56,182 nucleotides of DNA. Origin: Catenulispora rubra (GTDB lineage: Bacteria > Actinomycetota > Actinomycetes > Streptomycetales > Catenulisporaceae). Under the pieces are notes generated by a model, which worked only from the letters and a program-made list of their open reading frames with translations, searched no databases and was not told where the DNA came from. Shown here piece after piece: positions 24,815 through 32,799 of this stretch; positions within the stretch are counted from its first letter, which is position 1, and every line of letters begins with the position of its first letter. The stretch covers positions 1 to 56,182 of the forward strand of contig NZ_JAACYW010000045.1 of assembly GCF_015356825.1 (NCBI RefSeq). Direction: 5' to 3'. Position numbers and translations under genes: made by a program.

Positions 24815-26591
24815 GGCGGGCCTTCTTCCGCAGTGTCGAGCCGAAGCCGAAGCCGAAGCCGAAGCCGAAGCGGACGCCGACGCCGATCGCGAGCGCCGCG
24901 GCGACCAGCAGGACTTGGATGAGGGCCAGCGCGGCGACCGGGCCGGGCAGCCCCTTGCCCCAGGTCTGCAACATGGTGGTGCCGAGCAGTTCGGTACCGG
25001 GCTTGGCCAGGAACACCACCGGGTCGTAGTCGCTGACCAGGGTCACGAACATCAACACCACCGCGCTGAGGATCGCCGGCCGCAGCAGCGGCAGGGTGAT
25101 CCGGCGCGTCGTGGTCCACCAGCCCGCGCCGGCCGTCGCGGCCGCCTTGGCCAGCTCCGGACTGATCCGGGCCAGCGCCGGGGCGATGATGATGTACGAC
25201 AGGGTCATGTTGCGCACGCTCAGCGCCAGCAGCTCGCCCCACAGACTGTTGCGCAGCATCGCGCCGGGCCAGCCCACGATGAGGAACAGCCAGAAGAATC
25301 CGACCCCGAACACGATGCCGGGTGTCGCCCGGGGATAGACCAGCAGCGCGGGCAGGGTGCGGCGCAGCCGGAACCGCGACTGGCCGGCGATGACGGTGGC
25401 GACCGCGACCAACGCCACGGTGGCCACACTGCCGATCACGGCGACGACGAGGCTGTCGGTGATCGCCCGGTGCAGGGTGGGGTCCGACCAGGTCTGGCTC
25501 CAGTTCCCGCCGGTCCACAGGTGCCACGGCGCGACGAGGGTCGTCAGCGAAGTGACCGAGGACATCAGGCCGAGGCCCAGCAACGGGATCACAGAGGTGA
25601 TGGCTACGAAAGCGGCTATGAGGCCCGCGATCGGACGGCGCCAGCGGCCCAGCTCCAGGGCGCGCGCAGGCGGGTTGGCCCGGGTGCCGGCGGTGTAGCG
25701 GGCCGAGTGTCGCAGCAGCCTGCCCCGGATGATCAGCAGCGCCGAGGCCACGACCAGCAGGAGGATCGCGCCGGCCGAGACGATCGGCGGGTCCGGGACG
25801 GTGCTGTTGGACCAGGTGTCGTAGAGGTAGCTGGCGATGAAGCTGATGTTCGCCGGGCGGCCCAGGAACAGCGGGATGCCCAGGACCTCCAGGCACAGGG
25901 TGAAGATGAGCATTCCGGAGTCCAGCAGCGCGGTGCGCAGCATCGGCACTGTCACGGTGCGCAGTATGCGGATGGTGCCGCCGCCGGACGCCCGGACCGC
26001 GTCCTCCAACGCTCCGTCGGCGCTCTCCAGAACCGCCTTGCAGGTCAGATAGGCGATCGGGAGTGTCACCACGGCTCCGAGTACTGACATGCCGGGGATG
26101 GAGGTCAGGTTCCAGACCGGGAGGTGCAGGTTCTTGTGCCACAGCTGGGTGAGGTAGCCGGCCGGCCCGTAGAGCGATTCCCAGCCGACGATCAGCCCGA
26201 GCGGAGGGATCAGCAGCGGGGCCAGCAGAGCCGGGCCCAGCCAGCGCTTGCCGGGCAGGTCGGTGCGGGTGATGAGAACGGCGAACGCGGCGCCGAGCGC
26301 GACCGCGAGCGCGGTGGTCGCGATCGCGAACAGCAGGGTGTTGACGGCGGCGCTGCGGAACGCCGGGTCGGCGAACAGCTGCCGGTAGGCGTCCGTGCTG
26401 AACACGCCGCCGGGCAGGTAGTAGGGCTTGGAGCGCAGCGAGGTGATCACCAGCGGGACCAGCGGTGCCAGGGTCAGTACGGCGACCGCGGCCCACACCA
26501 GGTACTGGCCCGGTGCGGTCGGCAGGCGCCGGCGCCGGTTCCGGCCGCGAGCGGCGACCGGGACGGCTTCGTCGAGGGTGCGGGTCGCCAT
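24807..26591 (-). CDS. ABC transporter permease, two permease domains fused
   Basis: A 594-aa membrane protein with two binding-protein-dependent permease domains in tandem, as in FbpB-type iron and 2-aminoethylphosphonate importers. The EAA loops are the segment EDAVRASGGGTIRILRTVTV in the first half and AKAAATAGAGWWTTTRRITL in the second. The ATG is 5 bases after the binding-protein stop. The extreme C-terminus (RFGFGFGFGFGSTLRKK) comes from a 6-bp tandem repeat (ccgaag units, 24841-24870) and is probably a slippage product of no functional weight. Confidence 0.92.
   Translation of the reverse strand: MATRTLDEAVPVAARGRNRRRRLPTAPGQYLVWAAVAVLTLAPLVPLVITSLRSKPYYLPGGVFSTDAYRQLFADPAFRSAAVNTLLFAIATTALAVALGAAFAVLITRTDLPGKRWLGPALLAPLLIPPLGLIVGWESLYGPAGYLTQLWHKNLHLPVWNLTSIPGMSVLGAVVTLPIAYLTCKAVLESADGALEDAVRASGGGTIRILRTVTVPMLRTALLDSGMLIFTLCLEVLGIPLFLGRPANISFIASYLYDTWSNSTVPDPPIVSAGAILLLVVASALLIIRGRLLRHSARYTAGTRANPPARALELGRWRRPIAGLIAAFVAITSVIPLLGLGLMSSVTSLTTLVAPWHLWTGGNWSQTWSDPTLHRAITDSLVVAVIGSVATVALVAVATVIAGQSRFRLRRTLPALLVYPRATPGIVFGVGFFWLFLIVGWPGAMLRNSLWGELLALSVRNMTLSYIIIAPALARISPELAKAAATAGAGWWTTTRRITLPLLRPAILSAVVLMFVTLVSDYDPVVFLAKPGTELLGTTMLQTWGKGLPGPVAALALIQVLLVAAALAIGVGVRFGFGFGFGFGSTLRKKARHA
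24841..24870. repeat. Hexanucleotide tandem repeat
   Basis: Five units of CCGAAG encode a Phe-Gly repeat at the C-terminus of the fused permease. Confidence 0.8.
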
Positions 26592-26596
26592 GGTGA

Positions 26597-27742
26597 TCAG
26601 TGGCCGAGGGCCTTGTTCCAGCTGGCGGTGATGGCCTTCTGCTGGTCGACCACGCCCTGCGTGACCGGGACCAGGAACTCGGTGCCCGGGTCGACGTGCG
26701 TGGCCAGATCCGTGAGGTCGGCGGTGCAGCCGGTCGCGGGCTTGAAGCCGTTCATCGACGCCTCCATCCCGGTCGCGCACATGACCTGCTGGCCGGGATC
26801 GCTGTAGACGAAGTCCAGGAACAGCTGGGCCGAGGCCGATGCGGCCGCGCCGGCGGTCTGGGCGATCAGGCGCGGCGTCAGCGGGGTCGCGTCCGTCATG
26901 TAGCCGTACTTGATCAGGCCCTTGTACTGCGGGACGACCGCCTGCGCCAGGCCGCTGGACAGCCAGCCGAAGGAGGCGCCGCCGCCGGCCAGGTAGGTCA
27001 GTCCGTCCAGGCCTTCGTCGAAGGTCTTGGTGCGCGGGCCGTACGTCGCGAGGTAGCCGTTGACGGTGTCCGGGCCGAGGACGTGTTCGAGGCCGTAGAC
27101 GGCGTTGTAGCCCAGCGGGTTGGCGGGGGAGTAGCTGACCAGCGGGTACTTCGCCGGGTCGGCCTTGATGTCGGCGGCGAGCTGCGCGTAGCTCGTGGGG
27201 ACGTCGGCGCCGGACAGGGTCTTGGTGTTCCAGGCTGTCAGCACCGGATCCGGCGACATCACAAAAACACCGTGTCCCTGGTCGATGTAGTGAGGGAAGT
27301 TCGACAGGCCCTGCGGGGTCACGTCGGCGATCAGGCCGTTCTGCTCGGCCTGCAGCGCCTGCGGGATCGCGTCGGAGATGAGGAGATCGGCGGTCCGCGC
27401 GCCTTGGGCGTGCTCGGACTGGAACTTTGTGTAGACCTGGTTGTCGGACAGCTGGGAGTACGCGGGCTTGATCCACGGATACGCCTTGCTGAAGGCGTCC
27501 AGCAGCGGCTGCATGACCGCGGTCGGCGTGTTGCCGTAGAGGATCAGCCCGGACTCGGTGTGCGACTTGGTCGTGAGGTCGGCGATGGCGGCGGGAGCGG
27601 CCGGAGCCGAGGATGCGGCGCTTTGCGGTGGGGTGCGGGTGCTCTTGGAACAGCCGGCGGCCGCGGCGCCGAAGGCGAGTGCGGCGACGGTGACTGCGGT
27701 GGCTCTGAGAGCGGCGGCGGAGCGGGAGCGGCGGAGGGACAT
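26597..27742 (-). CDS. ABC transporter substrate-binding lipoprotein
   Basis: A 381-aa extracellular binding protein. The signal peptide ends in a lipobox with Cys31 (AAAAGCSKS), so the protein is lipid-anchored. The rest has a family 1 / FbpA-like fold, with GLILYGNTPTAVMQPLLDAF at the start of the mature domain and LFLDFVYSDPGQQVM late. AAAGGAG precedes the ATG by 6 bases. It is the first gene of the importer. A perfect GntR-type operator lies 38 bases upstream. The ligand cannot be deduced; Fe-, phosphonate- and carboxylate-binding relatives share this architecture. Confidence 0.9.
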   Translation of the reverse strand: MSLRRSRSAAALRATAVTVAALAFGAAAAGCSKSTRTPPQSAASSAPAAPAAIADLTTKSHTESGLILYGNTPTAVMQPLLDAFSKAYPWIKPAYSQLSDNQVYTKFQSEHAQGARTADLLISDAIPQALQAEQNGLIADVTPQGLSNFPHYIDQGHGVFVMSPDPVLTAWNTKTLSGADVPTSYAQLAADIKADPAKYPLVSYSPANPLGYNAVYGLEHVLGPDTVNGYLATYGPRTKTFDEGLDGLTYLAGGGASFGWLSSGLAQAVVPQYKGLIKYGYMTDATPLTPRLIAQTAGAAASASAQLFLDFVYSDPGQQVMCATGMEASMNGFKPATGCTADLTDLATHVDPGTEFLVPVTQGVVDQQKAITASWNKALGH

Positions 27743-27780
27743 GGCGAGCTCCTTTCGGGCGGGGAGACGGGCTGGGAGAT

Positions 27781-27792
27781 TTGCTATAGCAA
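27781..27792. promoter_or_regulatory. GntR operator before the importer operon
   Basis: The perfect palindrome TTGCTATAGCAA lies 38 bases upstream of the binding-protein ATG. Confidence 0.75.
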
Positions 27793-27840
27793 CCTTCCAC
27801 TAACCTGCCTGAAACGCTGTCCCGGCGCGAGACCCCGATG

Positions 27841-27925
27841 TTAAGCGAAACGAAAGGTGTGTCTGCTATAGCAAAGATCCCGGTGATCCCGCTTAAGCGA
27901 ATCGAAAGGTGCCCCCACCTAGCGT
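27841..27925 (+). promoter_or_regulatory. Promoter region of the first MMPL module, with direct repeats and a GntR site
   Basis: A 19-base element, TTAAGCGAA(A/T)CGAAAGGTG, occurs at 27841-27859 and again at 27893-27911. The second copy is followed by the -10-like TAGCGT at 27920. Between the copies lies a fourth GntR-type palindrome, CTGCTATAGCAA (27863-27874). The spacing TAAGC N7 AAGG N10 TAGNGT is identical to that in front of the second MMPL module. This suggests a binding site for the linked OmpR-type regulator overlapping the -35 region. Confidence 0.6.
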
Positions 27926-27981
27926 CCAGGACCGTAGCCGGTCCGTGCCCGCGGACCGGGTGGTTCTAGGAGGTGGAGATC

Positions 27982-30168
27982 GTGGAACGCTTCGGTGCGC
28001 TGCTCCTGCGTCACCGGCTGGTGGTGACCCTGGCCTGGGTCGTCGTGACCATCGTCGGGGTGCTGGTGGCGCCGAACGTGGCCGGCCGTCTGCAGAGCGG
28101 CACGACCGTCAACACGGCCAGCTATCACGCCAACGTCGCGCTGCAGAAGGAGTACGGCGGCGTCGCCGCGAACCCCAGCGTGCTGGTGGTCGACCTGCCG
28201 CACGGCCTTACCGCCGACAGCCCGGCGGTCAAGGCCGGCCTCACGGCCGCCGACAGGGTCGCCGCCGGTGTCCCCGGGGTCCGCGATCTGTCCTTCGCCA
28301 CCACCGGTGACCGGGCTCTGGTCGGCTCGGGCGGGACGTCCACGCTGGTGATGGTCTACCCGCCGGTCAGCGGGACCGCGGTGGACGCGCCGGTACTGGA
28401 CGCGATGGGTTCGGCGATCACCGGGACGGTCCCGGGCGCCGTCGTGCACCAGACCGGCATCGAGCAGTTGTCGGCCGGCGGGACCGTCGGCGGGTCCAGT
28501 GTGCTTTCCGAGCTGCTGGTCGGCGTCGGGCTCGCGCTGATCGTGCTGGCCTGGGTGTTCGGCTCGGCGCTGGCGCTGCTGCCCCTGCTGTCGGCGCTGG
28601 TCTCGGTGTTGACGATGCAGCTGGCCATCTACGGCCTGACCTACGTGACCAGCATCCACATCAACCCTTCGGTGCAGTTCATCGTCGCCCTGCTGGGCCT
28701 GGGTCTGTCGATCGACTACTCGCTGCTGCTGGTCAACCGCTGGCGCGAGGAACGCGACCGGGGCGCCGACAACCGCGGGGCGGTCGTGCGGGCGGTCAAG
28801 CGTGCCGGACACTCGGTGGCGTTCAGCGCGCTCATCGCCTCGCTCGGGCTGTTCGCGCTGATCGTGGTGCCGGTGTCGTTCCTGCAAGGCGTGGGACTGT
28901 CAGGGCTGTTCATCCCGTCCATCGCCGCGCTGGTGGCGCTGACGACCATCCCGCTGCTGCTGTCCACGATCGGGCCGCGGCTGGACAAGATCCGGCTGCG
29001 CCGCCGCAAGAGCACCGGTCCCGGGACGATGTGGACCCGGACCGCGAAGGCCATCGTGGCCCGGCCCAAGGCCGCGGCTGTGTCCGGCCTGGCGATTCTG
29101 GGCACGCTGTGCGCGTTCGGCCTGACCATCAACATCGCCTCGCCCGCCTCGACGTCGCTGGCCGCGAACGGCCCCGCGCAGCAGGGCCTGGTCGCCCTGC
29201 AACACGACGGCTTCCCGACCGGCGTCCTGACCTCGATCCCGATCGAACTCCCCGCCGGCACCGATCCGGCCGCGACCGCCGCGACCCTGCGCGCGCTGCC
29301 GTCGATGCACGGCGTCCTGGTCGCCGACACCCCGGCCTGGCAGCACCCCGGCAGCTCGGTGATCATGGGGCTGCCGGACAGCGAGATCGGCACCTCGCAG
29401 GCCGGATCGGCGCTGTCCGACCTGCACGCCGCGGTGCCGCACAACGCCATGGTCGGCGGCGACCTGGTGCAGTCGACCGACGTCACGCACATCATGTCCA
29501 GCTGGTTCCCGGTCCTGCTCGGCGTCGTCGCGCTGCTGACCTTCGTACTGCTGGCCCGGGGCATGCGCTCGCTGCTGCTGCCGGCCAAGGCCGTCGCGCT
29601 GAACGTGCTGTCGGTCGGCGCCGCCTACGGCGTGCTGGTGCTGATCTGGCAGCTCGGCTACGGGTCGAACAGCCTGTGGGGCATCCCGGCGACCGGGTCG
29701 ATCAGTCCGTTCGTGCCGATGCTGTTGTTCGCGTTCTTGTTCGGGGTGTCCATGGACTACGAGGTGTTCATCCTCGCCAGGGTCCGGGAGGCCTACGACC
29801 GCACCGGACGCACCAACGACGCCGTGGTCGAGGGCGTCAGCCGGACCGGACGCCTGGTCACCAGCGCCGCGCTGATCCTGTTCCTGGCCCTGGCCTCGCT
29901 GTCGTCGGCCCCGGACGTGACCATCAAGATGATGGCCACCGGTATGGCCGCCGGAGTCCTGATCGACGCCGTGGTGGTCCGGACGCTGCTCACCCCGGCG
30001 CTGGTGGTGCTGTTCGGCCGCGCCAACTGGTACCTGCCCGCGTGGGCCGCCCGGCTGCTGCGCGTGAAGCCCTCGGCGCCGGGCCGGATTCCCGACGAGC
30101 TGGATGCACGGGACGCGGACGACGGCGCGGTGGACGCGCCGACCCCGCACGCGCCTGTGCATGCTTGA
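27982..30168 (+). CDS. MMPL/RND-type membrane transporter (module 1)
   Basis: A 728-aa MMPL-family protein with two repeats, each of one helix plus an extracellular domain and then five helices. Typical segments are LLGLGLSIDYSLLLVNRWREE in repeat 1 and LFGVSMDYEVFILARVREAY in repeat 2, with the membrane Asp-Tyr pair used for proton coupling. It is likely to export a lipid or hydrophobic compound. GTG at 27982 is chosen because AGGAGG lies 8 bases upstream; the GTG at 27973 overlaps that site. It is followed after 3 bases by a response regulator. The module is paralogous to 50945-55237. Confidence 0.92.
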   Translation: MERFGALLLRHRLVVTLAWVVVTIVGVLVAPNVAGRLQSGTTVNTASYHANVALQKEYGGVAANPSVLVVDLPHGLTADSPAVKAGLTAADRVAAGVPGVRDLSFATTGDRALVGSGGTSTLVMVYPPVSGTAVDAPVLDAMGSAITGTVPGAVVHQTGIEQLSAGGTVGGSSVLSELLVGVGLALIVLAWVFGSALALLPLLSALVSVLTMQLAIYGLTYVTSIHINPSVQFIVALLGLGLSIDYSLLLVNRWREERDRGADNRGAVVRAVKRAGHSVAFSALIASLGLFALIVVPVSFLQGVGLSGLFIPSIAALVALTTIPLLLSTIGPRLDKIRLRRRKSTGPGTMWTRTAKAIVARPKAAAVSGLAILGTLCAFGLTINIASPASTSLAANGPAQQGLVALQHDGFPTGVLTSIPIELPAGTDPAATAATLRALPSMHGVLVADTPAWQHPGSSVIMGLPDSEIGTSQAGSALSDLHAAVPHNAMVGGDLVQSTDVTHIMSSWFPVLLGVVALLTFVLLARGMRSLLLPAKAVALNVLSVGAAYGVLVLIWQLGYGSNSLWGIPATGSISPFVPMLLFAFLFGVSMDYEVFILARVREAYDRTGRTNDAVVEGVSRTGRLVTSAALILFLALASLSSAPDVTIKMMATGMAAGVLIDAVVVRTLLTPALVVLFGRANWYLPAWAARLLRVKPSAPGRIPDELDARDADDGAVDAPTPHAPVHA

Positions 30169-30171
30169 GCC

Positions 30172-30849
30172 ATGAGAGTCCTCGTCATCGAAGACGACGA
30201 ATCCACCGGTGCGTCCCTGACCTGGGGACTCCAGGCCGAGGGCTACACGGTCGTGCTCGCCGTCGACGGCGGCGAGGGCCTGTGGCAGGCCACCGAGCAC
30301 GACTTCGACCTGATCGTCCTCGACGTCATGCTGCCCGGCCTGGACGGCTACCAGATCTGCGCGCGCCTGCGCGAGGCCGGGAACTGGACGCCGATCCTCA
30401 TGCTCACCGCGATGGACGCCGACCTCGACCAGGCCGAGGGGCTGGACCTGGGCGCCGACGACTACCTCACCAAGCCGTTCGCCTACCCGGTCCTGCTGGC
30501 CCGGATGCGGGCCCTGCTGCGGCGCGGCGGCAAGCCACGCCCGGCGCTGCTGACCGCCGGCGACCTGACGCTGGACCCGGCGACCCGCGTCGTCCGGCGC
30601 GCCGGACGGACCGTCACCCTGACACCGGGGGAGCTGGCGGTGCTGGAGTACCTGCTGCGGGCCGAAGGCCGTGCGGTGTCGAAGACGGAGCTGCTGGAGC
30701 ACTGCTGGGACGAGAACTCCCAATCCGATCCGGCGGTCGTCGAGGTCCGCATCCACCATCTGCGCCGGAAGGTGGACGAGCCCTTCGGCTCCCGCCTGAT
30801 CGAGACGGTGCGGGGAGCGGGGTATCGCGTTGAACCGCAGCCCTCGTAG
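30172..30849 (+). CDS. OmpR-family response regulator (module 1)
   Basis: A 225-aa two-component regulator. The receiver domain has the acidic pocket IEDDE, phospho-acceptor Asp51 in LIVLDVMLPG, and Lys in DYLTKPF. The C-terminal winged-helix domain ends RIHHLRRKVDEPFG, SRLIETVRGAGYRVE. The ATG lies 3 bases after the MMPL stop. It probably activates the MMPL promoter at 27893-27925 together with the kinase at 30830. Confidence 0.95.
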   Translation: MRVLVIEDDESTGASLTWGLQAEGYTVVLAVDGGEGLWQATEHDFDLIVLDVMLPGLDGYQICARLREAGNWTPILMLTAMDADLDQAEGLDLGADDYLTKPFAYPVLLARMRALLRRGGKPRPALLTAGDLTLDPATRVVRRAGRTVTLTPGELAVLEYLLRAEGRAVSKTELLEHCWDENSQSDPAVVEVRIHHLRRKVDEPFGSRLIETVRGAGYRVEPQPS

Positions 30850-32329
30850 CCGCCTTCGTGGCCGCCTTCGCAGTCGCGCTCGCGACCGTCCGCGCAACCG
30901 TCCGCGCAGCCGCTCGCTGCGGCTGCGGCTCACCGCGCTGGCCGCGCTCGCGATCACCGTGACCGTCGGGCTGGCGACCGCCGTCCTGGTCGCCACGCTC
31001 GTCAGTTCCGTGCGGTCGAACGAGACCACCACCTTGAACGCCTACGCCGAATCCCTCGCCCGCTCGGCCGTCGACGGCCGGTGGCCCGCGCCGCTGCCCC
31101 CGGCCCCCGGCGACCCGGGCATCTGGTCCCAGGTCGTCGACTCCTCCGGCCGGGTCGTCGCGGCCACGGAGAACGTCGCCGGGCGGCCCCCGATGTACAC
31201 GCTCGCGGCGGGCAGCACCTCGCCCACGCCGACACCGTCTTCGGCGGGGCACGGGGACGAACAGATCGTCGCGCAGCGGTACGTGGTCGGCTCGACGCCG
31301 GTCGTCGTCTACGCCGGCGGTCCGACGCGCCTTCTCAGCATCCTGACCAGCGACATCAGAGGACACCTTCTCTACGCCGTCCCCCTGGTGCTGCTCGGCG
31401 CGATCGGCATCTCCTGGCTGCTGATCGGCCGCACCCTGCGTCCGGTCGAGCGGATGCGCGCCGAGGCCGCCGAGATCACCGGCAGCGGCCTGCACCGCCG
31501 CATCCCCGAACCGGACGGCGACGACGAGATCGGCCGCCTGGCCCGCACCCTCAACACCATGCTCGGCCGCCTGGAGAACTCCGCCGCCCGGCAACGCCGC
31601 TTCGTCTCCGACGCCTCGCACGAGCTGCGGACACCGGTCACCGCCATCCGCACCTCGATGGAAGTGGGCCTCGCGCACCCCGACCAGGCACCCTGGCCCG
31701 AGCTCGCGACGCGCGTCGTCTCCGAGGCTGCCAGGCTCCAACGCCTGGTCGACGACCTGCTGCTGCACGCCCGCGCCGACGACGATACGCTGCTGGCCCG
31801 GCACGAGCCGGTCGACCTGCGCGGCTTGGCCGTCGCCGCGGTCGACGCGGTCAACGCCGTGCCGTCCAGGATCCCCATCGCCGTCGAGGCCGAGGACGGC
31901 GTCCTCGTCACCGGCGACCCGGACCAGCTCACGCGCCTGCTGCGCAACCTGCTGGACAACGCCGAACGGCATGCGACGGCGCACGTCAGGGTGCGGGTCA
32001 TGACGCAGGGGCCGGGGACTGCCGTCGTCGAGGTGATCGACGACGGCCCCGGCATCCCCCTCGCCGATCGCGAGCGGGTCTTCGACCGATTCGTCCGGCT
32101 CCAGGCCGCGCGGGAACGCGGGCCGGGAATGACCGCGGGCACCGGATTGGGGCTGTCGATCGCGCGCGACATCGTCACGGCGCACGGCGGGACGATCGAA
32201 GTCACCGACGCTGATCCTGGGCAGGATGATCCTGGGCAGGCTGACCCAGGGCTGAGCGACGAGCGCGGTGCGAAGTTCACCGTGCGGCTGCCGATCGTCT
32301 ATCCACAGGGGTTAGTTACTTCACATTAA
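30830..32329 (+). CDS. Sensor histidine kinase (module 1)
   Basis: A 499-aa membrane kinase. It has a basic N-terminus (many RSR/RPR repeats, repeat-derived), TM1 at about 35-60, a short extracellular sensor domain, TM2 near 185-205, a HAMP domain, the H-box with His264 in SDASHELRTPVTAIR, the N-box LLRNLLDNAERHA, and G-boxes DDGPGIP and GTGLGLSIA. The TTG start at 30830 overlaps the response regulator by 20 bases; no better start precedes TM1. Near the C-terminus, DPGQ repeats come from a 15-bp tandem repeat (about 32214-32256). Confidence 0.93.
   Translation: MNRSPRSRLRGRLRSRARDRPRNRPRSRSLRLRLTALAALAITVTVGLATAVLVATLVSSVRSNETTTLNAYAESLARSAVDGRWPAPLPPAPGDPGIWSQVVDSSGRVVAATENVAGRPPMYTLAAGSTSPTPTPSSAGHGDEQIVAQRYVVGSTPVVVYAGGPTRLLSILTSDIRGHLLYAVPLVLLGAIGISWLLIGRTLRPVERMRAEAAEITGSGLHRRIPEPDGDDEIGRLARTLNTMLGRLENSAARQRRFVSDASHELRTPVTAIRTSMEVGLAHPDQAPWPELATRVVSEAARLQRLVDDLLLHARADDDTLLARHEPVDLRGLAVAAVDAVNAVPSRIPIAVEAEDGVLVTGDPDQLTRLLRNLLDNAERHATAHVRVRVMTQGPGTAVVEVIDDGPGIPLADRERVFDRFVRLQAARERGPGMTAGTGLGLSIARDIVTAHGGTIEVTDADPGQDDPGQADPGLSDERGAKFTVRLPIVYPQGLVTSH
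32214..32256. repeat. 15-bp tandem repeat near the 3' end of the kinase gene
   Basis: Units of GATCCTGGGCAGG(A/C)T occur twice, plus a degenerate third copy. They encode DPGQDDPGQADPG, within a stretch that interrupts the last strand of the ATPase domain. Confidence 0.7.
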
Positions 32330-32346
32330 TTAAGCTAAAGTAACTA
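32313..32346. promoter_or_regulatory. MarR-type operator
   Basis: Arms TAGTTACTT (32313-32321) and AAGTAACTA (32338-32346) flank an AT-rich spacer with the palindrome TTAATTAA (32326-32333). The element ends 3 bases before the MarR start, so it is probably the autoregulatory operator. Confidence 0.65.
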
Positions 32347-32349
32347 GTT

Positions 32350-32799
32350 GTGGACCACGCCGATCGGCCCGCAGCCGACGCCCAAGAGCTCGCAGCAGAG
32401 TTACAGCTGGTCGTGGGCCGCACCGCGCGGAGCCTGCGGCAGGCGCACGCCGTGGGGTACGTGGCGCTCTCCGAGCTGTCCGTCCTGTCCCGGCTGGAAC
32501 GGGAGGGCCCTGATTCCCCCAGCTCGCTCGCCGAGGCGGAGCGCGTGCGGCCGCAGGCCATGGCGGTGACGCTGGCGACGCTGGAGGAGCGGGGCCTCGT
32601 GAGCCGTCGGCAGCACCCCGGCGACGGCCGTCGCGTGGTCATCGCCGTGACGGACGCGGGCCGAACTCTGCTCGTCGACCGCCGGTCCGAGTCGGTGCGG
32701 CGAATAGCGGCGGTCCTCGAAACCGAATTCACGCCGGCCGAACGGGACGCGATGCTCGCCGTTCTGCCGCTGCTGAACCGGCTCGCGGAGCGGTTGTGA
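32350..32799 (+). CDS. MarR-family regulator
   Basis: A 149-aa winged-helix MarR protein. The DNA-binding part is LSELSVLSRLEREGPDSPSS, LAEAERVRPQAMAVTLATLE, ERGLVSRRQHPGDGRRVVIA. The GTG start directly follows an AT-rich inverted repeat. Its stop overlaps the start of the MFS exporter (GTGA). Regulator and exporter are therefore translationally coupled, a common design for ligand-induced efflux. Confidence 0.93.
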   Translation: MDHADRPAADAQELAAELQLVVGRTARSLRQAHAVGYVALSELSVLSRLEREGPDSPSSLAEAERVRPQAMAVTLATLEERGLVSRRQHPGDGRRVVIAVTDAGRTLLVDRRSESVRRIAAVLETEFTPAERDAMLAVLPLLNRLAERL

